Below, piece by piece: positions 48,601 through 62,249 of a stretch of 64,000 bases of DNA. The stretch is from the NCBI GenBank assembly GCA_964036155.1, contig OZ038423.1:43911249-43975248 (forward strand), written 5' to 3'. The notes beneath the pieces are model-generated. The model was not told where the DNA came from, ran no database searches, and saw only the letters and a list, made by a program, of their open reading frames with translations. This stretch comes from Diploscapter coronatus. Its lineage: Eukaryota; Nematoda; Chromadorea; Rhabditida; Rhabditidae. Position 1 is the first letter of the stretch. Each line of letters starts with the position of its first letter. The position numbers and the translations under genes are program-made.

Positions 48601-51600
48601 TCATTTCTCACGCTCTTTAATTTATTTTTTCGATCTTTTCGTCTCTAATTTTGCAATACTATCTCATTTCACTTCTTTCTTTTCTCTCTATTTAAAAATA
48701 CTATTTCTTTGTCCTTTCTTATCTCTGATCTCTCATCGGTCAAAGCCGTTGCTTCGCTGTCTCACGCCCTTTTCTTCCAAACAAATCCCTTTATCGACTT
48801 ACAAATTCGGACAGGCATAATGAACTCCTTCGAACGGTCATTCGATTGATTTTTTAAAAGTTTTATATTGTATAGTTTTGAAGTTGCGTATACTTCATGT
48901 TTTTATTGCTAAATTTGTCTGAAAATGAATACTTTTGATAATATCAAATCATTCTAAATCTCTATTCTTTACTTCCATATTTCCATCTTATAATAAATCT
49001 CAAGTCGGTATCGAAAATTTCAAATTCATATCTGAAGCTTTAAACTCATTTCGAAAATTTTAATAAGCTATACGAAATTTCAAGATTTACATTTGAAGAA
49101 AAAATCACGTATTTTGAATCGAACCCATATTTTCGTACTCATCTTTTGCATATGAGTTGGGTCTCTTCCTGTCACTAATAAGTTTTCCTTCTCTATTCGC
49201 TCAGAGGGCACCCTTTGGTCATATTTCCGGCCCTCCGATAATTAGCCGCTTCGGTGCAATGCGGTGTGCGGCTCTCTTCAAAACACCGCATTCGGCGCGT
49301 ACTTTCTCACTTTTGTAGCGCCTCTCATCCGTTCAAGGTAATATTTGGGATATTAGGGCATTTTCCGGTGTTTTGAGAGAGTGGTCCATATTTTTACAGC
49401 TATTTTAGATTTGAGAATTTATGGATTAAACAATTCTGAAATTTTTCTATTTATGGTTATTTTTTGAAGATACTATAGTAGTTTTTCTTCCGGAAAATGC
49501 AAAAAATCGATGCATTTCCCGAAAAGAAGTCGATTTGTTTTGTGGCATTGTTTAGGAATTCTTTTCTTGTCTTTCGCGTTTTTTTCCTGGCGAAACGACA
49601 GTTTTTCTTTTCTCTTTACGAATATTCAGCCGAGGCGAAATTCGATTTCTGTTTTCAAATTTTCGGTCTATCAAGAGAACTTCCTTGACCTAGGAATAAT
49701 TGTTTTCAAAATCCTACAAATTATTACTTTTTCTTGAGTATGTTTCAATTTTTAAGATTATTTAAATTATATGAAAAATGCATAGATATCTCCATTTTTC
49801 ATATTCGCATATCTTTGCACATTTATTGCTCCTTTCAATTATGCTAAAGTATAAAGTGACCGCGACATTTGTACAAGCCTCGTTTACAATTGGATAACCT
49901 CGCTAAAATCCGTCTCTTTCAGGCAACTCCCTTATTTATGCATCTCTTAATTCGCACCTAAAGCGTACTTTTTTATTGCTTGATCGTAAATTTGCATCGC
50001 GCTACCTAACCTTAAGATGCCAATTTATTAGCTTTAGAAAGATATAATTTGGGAAATCCTCAAGTATTTTCAAGGTCTATGACATTTATTATATTTTTCG
50101 AAGCTGATCCCCATTAAATTTGGCTAAAATTGTAACACCTACGGTTTTCTAAAATTATAACTCGTGGCAAAATTCAATTTTCTTACTTAAAAATTATGAA
50201 TTTCCATCAAATAATTACGACTACAGTTCGTGACAAGATCGAGTATCCGATTATCAACATAGGTTTCTGCAAAATTTTTCCATAAAAATTCAGCTATTTT
50301 TATTTTCGCCGTAAAATCTGCAATTCGTATTCAAAACGCGCGTTTTTTCGCTAGTTTGCACGCAATTTCAATTTCCATTTCCCAAATAGCCATGAAAGTG
50401 GCTCAATATTTTTGGAGAGGGATTTTTTCGCCTTTCAAATGACCTTCTCATTTTTCTTCTTGAAATCTCTTCATCTTCAATAATCTCTATCCTTATTTCA
50501 TTCCTTTTCCGCTTGAATAGTCATCTTGCATAGATTACCTCCTTGCACATTCCGGCTTCTTATTCGGTTTCTCGATTTCATGCACTATTTCTCCTTTTCT
50601 GCTCTTCTAACAAGGGGTTTCAGTGCTATTTCTTTTTCTCTGATTCTTTAAGTCTCTATACCCTTACAATGAAATGGACACTCTCATTCGTAGGGGAGTA
50701 TCTAATTTGTCAGTTCTCGTGTCGTTTTCGTACTGCGTTTTGCTCATCATACTTTGCATCATTATTTTAGTTGCATCTGAAAAGTAGTATATTAGGTTTC
50801 AGACATTTACATAGCTTAGTGGATACTACACTTTCTTATAATATATTTTATTTTCATTAATTTCAAGCTATTCATATTCATTTTCTTGAAATTCACTCCT
50901 TGCACTTTCATAATTGTTCAAGTTTCGAGTTATTCTGTAACGAGGATCTTCACAATTATCAAATTTTTACTAGGCTAGCATCTTAATATTCCGTAAATTT
51001 CAGTTTTATCACTCTTATCATCCTACTATCAAAACCCTACGCTTCTGTCATGCTTTATTGCCATTGCCATGTTAGGCTATACATTTTGCACCTTCAATTC
51101 AGCATTCTCACCCAAAATACACACGACTATTTTCATGTCTTCCTTTTCCTCTTTGCCTTTCTCGTCTCTGGTTTCATCGTTTTCATTCGCGCGCGCCTTT
51201 TGTATGTTTCGTAAAGAGAGAAAAATGGGAGAGGACCCAAAATGTGCTGAATGAAAACGATGTGTAAAAACTCGCACAGACACAGGATCCACAAATATTT
51301 TACAAATCGTATGCGAGAATACGGCTATTGATTTTTATTGATCGAAACTGAATTTTTTGAAACATATTCAGCAATTCAGATTATCAAAGATCACTTTACA
51401 TAATAATTCTCGCGTTATAGCTACTCTTACTTACGCGATATTGCATATGTAAGGGGGATGGATTTCCGAGATTCGATATGTTCCTCATCTTTTCCTCGCT
51501 TTTTCAACTTGTTCCCATCTTTTCCTCGCGCTATTTCCAAAATTCCCCTATGTTCCTAGATTCAATATTTCCTCCATGTCGTAGTGCCCATCAGCGATGT

Positions 51601-54600
51601 AATAATACAGCCCTCCGGCTCTCGTTCGACATGTGTCCGTTTCTCTGACTTTTCTCTCCTCAACTTTACCCCCAGTTTTCCTCATTTCTCCCACTTTTGC
51701 CCCCGGGCTAGGAGTCAGCGAAAGAGCGATGGCTACTCACAACTCACACTTTTCGAGCGATTTTTTTTTCAAATTCTACTTTTTCTATTGATTTTAGGAC
51801 ATTTACAAGATTATTATTCTTTATTAGGTAAATTAATTATTTTTTTCTAAAATTGCTGAATGCTTTGAAACCTGAATTTCTCGCTACCTCATAAATCCTG
51901 CACATATAATTTCACGCTCATGCTGATTTGCCCATTGATGGCCCTCCGCGAATTGACTGAAACGATACTCATCAAATATTGTCGCATACAAATAGACGAA
52001 CATTCGGATTCATTCACGTAGTTCACTGCGCAAACAATGCGGAACACTCATTTTGGACTTGCTTTCTTTCTTCCCCTATTTCCATTCTTTCTCTCCCTCT
52101 CTACTTCTCTAAACCTCTCTAGTCTCCATTTTCTCCCTTACCTTCTCTCAAGGGGCTTTTCTCCCTCCCATCTATGTTTCAGTTTCAGTCCCTATTACCC
52201 TCATTCCTTCTCTATTTTCTCATGTTATGAGGGATGCGACTAACTGGCCTTAAATTAGAGAGTATGAAAAGCGATGAGACGAAAAAGATAACAGAATGCC
52301 CAGAGCGGTTAGAAAATTCGAAGGCTAATAAGAGAAATGGAAAATTAGCTTCGTTTAGGCAGTATCGGTTTAGTTTTTACTCATTTTTAGTCTTTTTCTC
52401 TTGAAAAATATGATATTTGTATAGTTGAGCCAAATTTTTTATCAATGATTTCTTACAAATTGCATCTTTAATATTTTTTCTTGAAACATAACAATTCTAG
52501 CTCTTACTTTCTATGCTAATTTTATTCATGATATTATAGCTTTCAAGATTTTTTCCAAATAAGCTCGTCTTGAATTGGATTAGTCAGAGTTATGAGCTAT
52601 ATAGGTTGCCTAAAATAGCGAATCGTTTTGAATCTCAATAAAAAATAGTTTGATTTATGACAGGTCACTTAGGATAGGTAATAAATCCCTTGAAGGGTAG
52701 AGAGTGCATTGTCCTAGTCATTTCCATTTCCTTATTATTTAGGTGATCCTTTCACTTATTTTCCCCTTTTGTATACTATTGTTCATATTTCCAATTTCAA
52801 ATCCTACATTTAGAAGACTTACCCTTTGATGATTCAGATACGTTACTCATCTGAAAATGTCTTTCAAACGTTAAGACAATTTTAGTTTAAAATTATACCA
52901 TCTTTTTTCTGATTCTAATTACTTGGACAAAATCTTTATCTGATAGTCGATTTCGTGAAACTTATTTGTTTTTGCAAAAAGAAAAAATATTTTTCAAGAC
53001 CATGCCAAAAATGTCACCTGAAACCGATTGATCTTGAAATGTACTATGATTTTTGGTTCGGTGTTCAGTTTGACGTCCGCCATTCTATGCATCAACGGGA
53101 CTGATTGTGAGAGTAAGAATTGAAAATATCAGTGATTTAAAAATCACAATTTCATGAAAAACATTTATTTTAATTAGTGTCGCCTATTCGTTGTAAAAAT
53201 CTAAATTATCGTTGATTCAAAATGCCTAGAGTCAATGCAATACCACATGCTTTAATGGAAGTGGTTTATTTTGCTATTTTATGTTAAGTTTGAAATCTTT
53301 GCAAGAAAATTGAAGAAAAGGATATTTTTCTGTAAAAAATCAAAGATTTCGACCACCCGCACGCATACCACTACGCTAACTTACACGCAGCTGTTGTGCG
53401 GCGAGGGATCCCTCAAAAAGATTGCAAATAATTGAGATAGGTGACGACAGTCGAAGGGTAATTGACAGCCCACTTTGAAAAATAAGGAAAACTGCTCTGG
53501 AGTAAAAATTCTAATTTTCAGCCAGACCAGATGCTCCTCCAATCGCGAGACCTCCACCAATTATCGCTTACGCTCATCAGAATCAAACGTTAGCTATCGG
53601 GTCACAAGCTATTCTGCCTTGCGAGGTAAGCAATTTCATGATTTAATTTAACTGAAACTATATGGAATAAAAGATTTCGTAAATTCGTAAACCCATAATT
53701 AAACAAAATTAGGTATTTATGCTATTTGTCATAGCAAAAACTCAAGTTACCTAATTAGATGTGAAACAATTTCTGAGGTGCAAACTTGTAAACAAAACAT
53801 ACTTCGATCGTTATTTTTATTATTATTATTTTTAAATTTTAGGCTAACGGACCACCCCACCCTCGAATCAGTTGGCTACATGACGGACAACCCGTCGATG
53901 TCTCGAATGACAATCGAATTAGCCAACATTCTACGGGAAATCTGCATATCGCTGATTTGAAGTAAGAAATTTTGAAGACATTTTGCCTGCATACCGAGAG
54001 AGATTTGAATCAGACGCGAAGATATGAGTGTAGATCTCACGGTCATCCTAAGTTAAGTACTTCTACGGTCTGCTTATTTTCCAAAGAAATTCGTCCTATT
54101 CTTCATCCATTCGCTTTATAATTTTCTCTGAGAGATAAAATGAGCCTAATTTCTGGCTTACCAAAATTTCTATGGAATTTTGTGACGTATCTGACTAGAC
54201 CGATTGATACCTTACCTAAACCCATCATTTTCTTCCAGAAAATCCGACTCTGGAATTTACGCTTGTCGAGCGAAGAACGAGGATGGGGAATCTACCTGGA
54301 CGGCGGCACTTATTGTTGAAGGTAAAATTTAAATTGCTCCATTTTTCTCAAATTTCAGAAATGTCCTTCATATTCTTTTTGGACAATTTAAATAAAAATG
54401 CCATTATTTCAGCTTCAAAATAACCAAACTATTTCCATCGGAGCACATATTTTATGGAGGTAATTTTTCAGACCACAACTCCAAAGCGGTGTTCAACCGT
54501 ATGCCCGATCCATCGGCGTTTCCTACGTCTCCTTCCCAACCCGTAGCGAGCAACATGACTGACAGCGAGCTGGATCTGGAGTGGAAGGCGCCAGAACGGA

Positions 54601-57600
54601 ACGGTGCCAGTCCCGTAGTCGGATATCATATTCAGTACTACAGTCCGGAGTTAGGACAGGTAGATTCTCGGAACTTTCTCTAAAATAATATGGAGTCTCA
54701 AGAAAATGTATATTGAATTGAGCATAAAATTTCTAAGATTCGCACTAGTAGATGAGGTAAAAAATCGAAATTCTGAAAATTTGATCATTGATAATTTCTC
54801 AGGCCTGGTACAATCTGAACGACTACGTGAGCGGTACGCGCCATCGAGTGAAAGACCTCAAACCAACCCATTCTTATATGTTCATCGTCAGAGCGGAGAA
54901 TGAAAAGGGCATCGGCACCCCAAGTCAGCCATCACATTTGGTTACACTGCCGGCCAGCAGCTCGATAAGTAAGTTTCTAAACATTCTTACAAAGTTTTAA
55001 TATTGTGACAATTTATCCATAACTTCGTATTCAAAGCTCAATCTGTTGACAGGAAATAACTGCAATTTTTAATAAGAAAATTCGCTCTCAAGATGACAGA
55101 ATCTTCATTTGTTGCTCTTCCTGAATTATGAGATTTTATTTTTATAATCGCCTGAATATGTTCAGTTTCCAACGAAGAGCGAGAAAACCTCGACTATGAG
55201 CGGGCTACAAAAAGATTGACTTCCGAGCAATTGATCAAGCTGGAGGAGATAAAGACGATCAACTCGACGGCTGTGCGACTGTTCTGGAAGAGGAGAAAGG
55301 TCGAGGATTTGGTCGATGGGTACTACATCAAATGGAGAGGTCCGCCAAGGACTGCCGTAGATCAGTAAGAGATTTTTCAAGATGTTTCTAGAAGCTGGCA
55401 ATCTGGAAAGTAGTTGGATCGTAGTATCGTTACAGGCTCTTTATCTGTAAAGTAATATATGGAATTTTTGAAAAGTAATGACGTGATCTTCTTCTTTCAA
55501 ATCATTAGTTGGAATATCATAATGTTACGAGATTTTCGTTTAATAATAATCAATGAAATTGTTATATGACGCTGAGGAGAATCTATCGATTTTTGATGCT
55601 AATGAAATCATGAAGAGAAAATTTCAGATACGTGAATGTGAGTGGTGCACAAACCGAGTCCTACGTAGTGTCCGGCTTGATGCCTTTCACGAACTACGAG
55701 TTTTTCGTCATTCCCTATCATAAGAGCATCCAGGGAGCACCCAGCAATTCGATGGATGCACTGACGGCGGAAGCTCGTAAGAATTTAAAATATTCGGAAA
55801 AAAAATCTCGTACATGTCATTTCTTATGAACTCCATATGAAATTTGTTTAGACATAAAACTCATAAAATACGCCTCATAGTTTGTGGAATAGAAAACTCT
55901 CTTTTAGCACCATCCCTACCTCCCGAAGATGTCCAGGTCCGAATGCTCAACTTGACGACGCTGAGGATCTCTTGGAAAGCGCCGAAATTGGACGGAATCA
56001 ACGGGATTTTAAAGGGATTTCAGGTAGACTATTTCGACTCATTAACATTCGATCTACCGATCGATCAAGATCTAATTTCGTTCATTTATGACAGATTTTT
56101 CCGAAACATTTTCAAATTTGATATTGGCTTTCAAAAATATTTTATGCTTCAAGATAAATCGTGTTAAAATTAAATTGAATCGATTCTGATCAAAGCATTA
56201 TTCCAGAACATGCTAAACAATCTTTAAATTTTCAGGTCGTAATTCTGGGCAGCAAGAATCAGAAGTACAATCGTAACATCACGACGAATGAGCGCGCAGC
56301 GAGTGTCACTCTGTTCCACCTCGTGCCTGGAATGACCTACAAAATCCGGGTCTCGGCACGAAGCAACGCCGGCATCGGCGTTCCGCATGGCACGGATACT
56401 GTCACGATGAGTACGCTTATTTTAGTCATTTATATAGCTCCTATCCTTGAGTAAATCTAAACTTAATCATTACAAATCTAAATCATTCTCTTTTCGAAAT
56501 GTCTTTTCATTAGGTTGAAACGGATTTTTTAATATCAAACTCCACTGATAGAGATGATTCCAATGTTTTCAGACCAAGAGACTCTGGACAAGCATCTGGC
56601 GATGGCGTCCGAGCAGGACTCCATCCTGCACAACATCACTCGTCAGTCCTGGTTCCTCGTGCTCGTCATCGTCATTCTCTTCATCTGCGTCATTGCCGTT
56701 GTCGTTGCTCTGTCGATGAGGAAGTTCAATACTATCAGGGTATGAGCTTTCTTCAGCTTTTTAAAATAAGCAAAAACCGTATTCCTTTTAATAAGTGAGA
56801 ACACTCATCTATTCTCAAATCATCCTGAGAAAAATCCCTAGAATAGAGCTAACTTTAAACTAAAATAAGATATATCATTCTGCAAATGTATCATGTCCAA
56901 ATGCTTAGATCTTCTGGCAAAAATGACAATATCTTAAGATAGCACTCATCCTCAGTCTTCAAAGATATTATATCTGAGATTATATATTTTCTTTCAGGAC
57001 CCCAACAACCCGTTTATCAAAATCAACGACGGATCTGTGCACGTGCCGACGAATGCCATCTGGGAGCCTGGCTCGTACAATACGTCGAGAATGACGTTGA
57101 ATAGGTAAATTCTTATCAAAACACGCTGTTTTATGGGAAAATGAATTCAGAAATGGCCACCCAGTGTATTCGATGACGCCGAACGGACGTGAATTCTACC
57201 CGATGTGTGAGGACTTCACTGGAACACTGAATCGACCCGGATCGGAACATCACTATCATTACGCGCAATTGACTGGCGGGCCAGGGAACCCACTGAGCAC
57301 CTTCTATGGAAATGGCCAGGTAAATTCAACTTGTGAATAACTTGGAATGCTATAATCTAGCCACCTAAATAGTTAGATCAGGGTTAGAAAGGATTTATTA
57401 TTTCGCTGATTAAATATTCTATCAGATTTGTAAGAAAATATTTCAGTACGGCGACGACCCCTCTCCATACGCGACGACGACATTAGTTCTATCGAACCAA
57501 CAGCCCTCTTGGTTGAACGACAAAATGCTTCGAGGTCAACCGACGCTACCGAGCAATCCGATTCCAAATGGGCCGCCGCCTAAGTAAGGAGGAGAATTCT

Positions 57601-59739
57601 TGAAATTTTGCAATCCAATCGGAACCATTTAAAATCATCGTAATCTGGGATTTTCAAAAATTGAATAAAACTTTTAGATTCGCTGACACTTCCTCTGGCA
57701 ATCGATCTCGTGCTTCCCGAGCATCCGATGGTCGCCAGACACTACCTTCACGGGGTAACGGCTCTCTCCACTCATCCGACAGTCCGCCTCACACCGATGT
57801 GAGCTATGTACAGGTATTTTGAACGAATACGTAGGAGTAGGTGTTCACGTTTAGCTTTGACTTTTGGAAATAACAACATTTACCCCATTATTAGCTTGAA
57901 TTATGTTGAACAAATCTTCATTTCTTTTTCAATACATACTATCAGTAACTAGATAATCCCAGAAAATACAATTGGATCATGTGGAATTCGTAGATATTAT
58001 CTTATTAAATATGGATTTTGATTTTTTCTCATCTTTCGAAATTTCAGTTCCAATCCTCGGACGGCACGGGTGGCAGCTCGAATGGTCGGTCGAGGTCGGG
58101 CAGGCGGACGCCGCCCAAATTGACGGACTTCATCCCCGCGCCGCCCAACCAGCCACCTCCCAATGGGGTTTATGATGTATGTTTTAGTTTTGGATTACAT
58201 TTTTGGAAGCTTTGGATCCTTCGCGCAACATCGAAAGCATGAAAATTAAATTGCCGCATGTTTCAGAGAATCCGAATTTTGATCTTCCTTTTTCATATAC
58301 ACTTTATATAAGATAGTAAAAATTGGGACATGGCGAAGTTATGAAGGATCCAAACTCAATATTTTATGCGTAAATGTAAATGATATGTAATCGTAAATGC
58401 AGAACATTTCCGCACTAGCACCTACACATAAATTGTCGTCTCGTTTCAGGGTTAGTTTGTCAAGTGCAATGATGTCACTAATTAACTGTCTCAACACTAA
58501 CACTAACATTTCATAATTTCAGCGCTAATTAATATATTACATTCAGCAATAATGTGTGTTAAAATCTAAATATTTCGAGATTTTAATACCTATGATATTT
58601 TCAGCCAACGCCACGATATCGTCGATCTCGAGGCCGATCTGAAGACCCTTACGATTCCGTATCAGATGGCGTCTTTCCTGACGGCCGAGATGGAAGGAGT
58701 AGTCGGAATCGGAGTAGTGGTAAGGATGGAATTATTTGGACAACATTTATTTTGTTCTAAATTTATCCTGACATGTTGATAAGGAAAATTGGTTCTATGC
58801 TAATTTTTCATATCGCTAATTTGCCTAGACTTCTCGTTAAATTCAAGTATTCTTAACGTTCAGAAACTTTTTCTTAATGATCTACGGAAACCACGGGAAT
58901 CAATCCTTTTTCTTCCTAATCATGATCGAATCGATGCATTTCGTTGAAATTCGAAAGTTTTCAACGAAACCAAGATTTGGAGCATATTAATGTTGGATAG
59001 CGCAAAATATCAAATTTAGAAACTTCAAAGTCGGAAAAACGGTTCTTTGAAATTTTCACCTTTTTCTTTTCCTGAAGCTCTTTTCCAGTAAAAGTAGAAG
59101 ACACAAATGGGTCGAACAACCTTCAAAATAGGAAAGAGCTATAAAATGAAAGAACAATAAGCATCTCAGAGCGATAGAAAAAGAATACGGAAAAGAATAA
59201 AATCTCCAAAGTTAGAATAAATATCAAAAGTGAAAGAAAGAAGAAAAGTTATAAGAGAGGACAAACCTTAAAATTGAAACAAAAAAGTTGCAGGCGTCCG
59301 CCCGCAACGCGGTAACCGCGACGACGACAGCCAGCGCTCGTCGCTGATGGACGACGAGGGCGGGTCGTCGGAGGCCGACGGTGAAAACTCGGACGCGGAT
59401 GCAGGCACGGGCAGAGCCAGGAAACAGGTCCCCAGAATGGGCGTTTCCGCCAGTGCCCTCAGCCAAAATAGCTGTGAGTTTATTCGATTTTTCATAAATA
59501 ATTGAAGTTCAAGGTTTCTTGCCAAAATTTTGCATGAAGATTTACGATATTCTGACACGCCTCAATTCTATGATAAATGTATCTATTTAAAATAAGATCA
59601 AGGGCAGAATTAGCTCTAATTAAAAATGAATGGAATTTATTTTGTTTTTTATTTCACCTTTTCAGGCGATTCCTTCGGCCGCTCATCTAGTCGCTTCAAA
59701 TCAACTCTACCACGGGGCTCCAAATCGGAGCAAGTCTAG
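39699..59739 (+). CDS. sax-3: SAX-3/Robo axon-guidance receptor
   Basis: Twenty-eight exons keep frame and give 1248 aa, close to worm SAX-3: 39699-39765, 44587-44701, 44847-44947, 44992-45131, 45269-45421, 45466-45573, 45654-45817, 45860-45947, 46079-46204, 46382-46553, 53522-53625, 53843-53961, 54239-54321, 54472-54659, 54803-54968, 55166-55364, 55628-55776, 55908-56023, 56236-56410, 56573-56739, 56998-57104, 57151-57319, 57447-57583, 57678-57813, 58048-58176, 58605-58719, 59294-59473 and 59666-59739. Layout: signal peptide 1-21, five Ig domains (about 25-513; Ig1 has [21 protein letters not shown]), three FN3 domains (514-844), a TM helix near 871-893 and a cytoplasmic tail. The tail holds PSPYATTTL (CC1-like, about 997), a proline block near 1030, [11 protein letters not shown], and [12 protein letters not shown] (about 1110, CC2/CC3-like). 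Robo binds Slit and guides axons. Introns 1 (4.8 kb) and 10 (7.0 kb) are exceptionally long. Confidence 0.97.
39766..44586 (+). other. sax-3 intron 1
   Basis: No nested gene is supported. Patches richer in GC than the background (41190-41430, 42580-42860, 43500-43750) stand out and might be conserved regulatory DNA. The perfect palindrome CTCGACGAGTCGAG is near 43667. Open frames such as 41172-41429 (plus) and 41737-41967 (minus) lack splice or family support. Confidence 0.4.
46554..53521 (+). other. sax-3 intron 10, between Ig4 and Ig5
   Basis: A 7.0-kb intron rich in CT tracts (48480-48800, 51120-51180, 52060-52200), which depress stop codons and create spurious open frames. A 35-bp hairpin is at 49258-49292. 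No nested gene, tRNA or transposon was recognised. Its length and position suggest enhancer content or accumulated non-coding DNA. Confidence 0.4.
49258..49292. repeat. Hairpin with 10-bp perfect stem
   Basis: AATGCGGTGT and ACACCGCATT flank a 15-base loop in a locally GC-rich patch inside sax-3 intron 10. The stem is too short for a typical miRNA precursor, but it is unusual against the AT-rich background. Confidence 0.35.
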
Positions 59740-61236
59740 CATTTTTCTAATGTTTTCTTCAATTTTAAAACCTTTGGAATCCTTGGAAAGTTCATCCTTT
59801 TAGGGGTAATTAAATTTATACAAGTTCAAAAATGAGTCAACTTTCCAAGAATCATACTCCCTAATGAAAACCTAGGCTCAAAGCACAATATATCAGTTAA
59901 ATTTATTTTTTAACACTGACAAAAGTCCTCCAAGTTGGGTATACAAATTTCTGTAAATCTACTTTTATCCTAATTTATATCATTCAATCTTTCGATTTTT
60001 TACTAATTTCATGCATCTCAAAATGTCTTTGATATCTTTAGTAAATGATATTCCTGTAATATTCTTTAATACTAAAATATTATTTTCTAAAGTTGAATTT
60101 AAATCCAAGAAATTGCCGCTCAAGTTGATCGTTCATTTATCCGTGCTGATCTCGCTCTTTCACACTATCCCTTCACTGATTCCATTTGGCCTAAACCTGT
60201 GCTTTTCAATATTGCCGTAATCCCTAAATTAGAAGTGCTCTTTAAGTTAGAAGGTTCTCTAAAATAAAACTATAACTTTTAGTTTAGGTGCTACGGTAAA
60301 TTAATTATATGAATTAATTTTTTACTTCGGTAACACACTCTGTCATTGTTTTGTGGATGTCTAGAGAATTTTCGGAACAACTAATGACAAAGTCTGTTGT
60401 CGAAGCATTTTTCATAAGTTTTCAAATTCAATAGCTCTCAAAACGGCGTACGGTTCTCAATCCTTCTTTGTTGAGACTTGTTGTCATATTTTAATTTTTG
60501 TAAAAATGTTACATATTGCAACACAAAATGATAATAAATTTTATTGCAATTATTCCATTAAACTTGATTTGAAAAATGGCGTCATGAAAGTAAACAAACA
60601 AGTGAAAATCAAGTGATTAGATGATTAGAAATGACTATATTTGGCATTGGTACTATCGATAACTTATGTAAATAAATAGTTCGTAGTTTGTAGGGGAAGA
60701 TTGTGTCCAAAAATATACGTTTGGATCGATCAGCTGGGAATCTCGTTATATCTTGATGTTATGACACGCAAAATATGATGAATTCGTTAATACATCATAT
60801 TATTGATTTTTTATCAGTTAAGATTTAATATTTTACTCTAGCATGCATAATTTGGGATTTTTTTTTTATTTATTGAAAAACGTTTAACTTTTGCGAAATT
60901 TGAAAGATTCTTTTTTCTAATTTTTAAGATTTTAAAGTTTCGCTGAAAATCACCCAAAATTCAAGATCTCATTTTCATAAGCAATTCAGGTATGAAAAAA
61001 TTCAAAATTTCCGAGACGAAACAACGAAAATTCGGGAAAAGCAATTCTACTAACAATCCAACACAATTTTATACAAAGTCTGAGATTATAATAATCAAGC
61101 TTTTATTTTATGTTAATTTCCCAACTTCACGCCATTTATTCGCTTGTGGATCGTATTCCTCGATTAAATTACAAAATTTTTCCATATAACGTTCTTGATA
61201 TCTAAGTTAACAAATATTTCGTACTAGACTTCGGTC

Positions 61237-61284
61237 GGCCGCTTCGCGGCCTCCCTTCGTCTAGGACTTTTGCTTCGCAAAAGT
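61237..61284. repeat. Two consecutive TTC-loop hairpins
   Basis: GGCCGC-TTC-GCGGCC (61237-61251) is followed after 14 bp by ACTTTTGC-TTC-GCAAAAGT (61266-61284). Both are perfect stems with the same loop. The GC-rich stretch stands out sharply from its AT-rich surroundings. Confidence 0.55.
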
Positions 61285-61471
61285 GCAAAACAAAACAATA
61301 CCAAAGCCAAAGACCATATCAAATCAAAACAGCACCAATATCACAACAACTCTGGCACTAAAACAGTTTTTCTTTAAAATTAACATACATTTTATTTGTT
61401 GCATTTCTCATTTTCATGTTCATACTCTCTCACTATCAAAATTTTTAATTTCATAGCTATCCCCTCTTGAG

Positions 61472-61614
61472 CAGGGCCGTCCAGGAATGGGTTTTTAGAA
61501 TTTTGGAAAACAAACAGAATGATTTTCAAAATTTCGAAAAGCAGAAACAGAAATGGCCAAAAATCTACAGAAAACAAACAAATAGAACAGAAACAGAACT
61601 TCTGGACGGCCCTG
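61472..61614. mobile_element. hAT-like MITE with 8-bp target duplication
   Basis: The ends are CAGGGCCGTCCAG and its reverse complement (CTGGACGGCCCTG). The flanking octamers CTCTTGAG (61464-61471) and CTCCTGAG (61615-61622) match at seven of eight positions. The CAGGG start and 8-bp duplication are typical of hAT elements. It is 143 bp and non-coding. Confidence 0.8.
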
Positions 61615-62249
61615 CTCCTGAGCATCCCGCTAATTTGTATCATTTTCTAAAATTCTTCAAAAATTTCAAGCTCCTTTTCATCCATAAAATGCAAACAAAT
61701 CGACTCACTAAAGGAGAAATCATTTCTAATAAGGATAATCCCCCAATCATCTGATCAAACCCAAACAAAACCTATACGTTGCACACCGCGGGAAAATTGT
61801 ACATCTTTTGGTGCAAACTCCATCTCAATTGGATGACCACATCTCTAGATATAACCGTGCACAAATGACAAACAAACACACTTTGCAAAAATACGAATAA
61901 AGTAGATAAAAAAGATAGTGTAGGCCGACTGTTTTCGGCAGCCGGCTAATGCCGAATAAAGCAGAAATAGATTACAAAGCAGTACAGATACAGTGAGTTA
62001 CAGAAAACAGAACAGCGACAGCGACAGGTATAGAAGAAGAGTGACAGTGACAGAATAGAGTAGTCGTACTTTTATTGAAAATTATCAGAAAACAATCCTT
62101 CTCATTCCACTCCAACCCGAGTGTTAATGGCTGATTCATTACCAATTCTCTACCTTTTATGCATTTTCAAAACTCTTCTAATATGCAAATTTAGTATCAG
62201 TCAGCAATTGCAATTGGAAGTTTCCATTTCTCTCCATGCCCAGTCTCAA

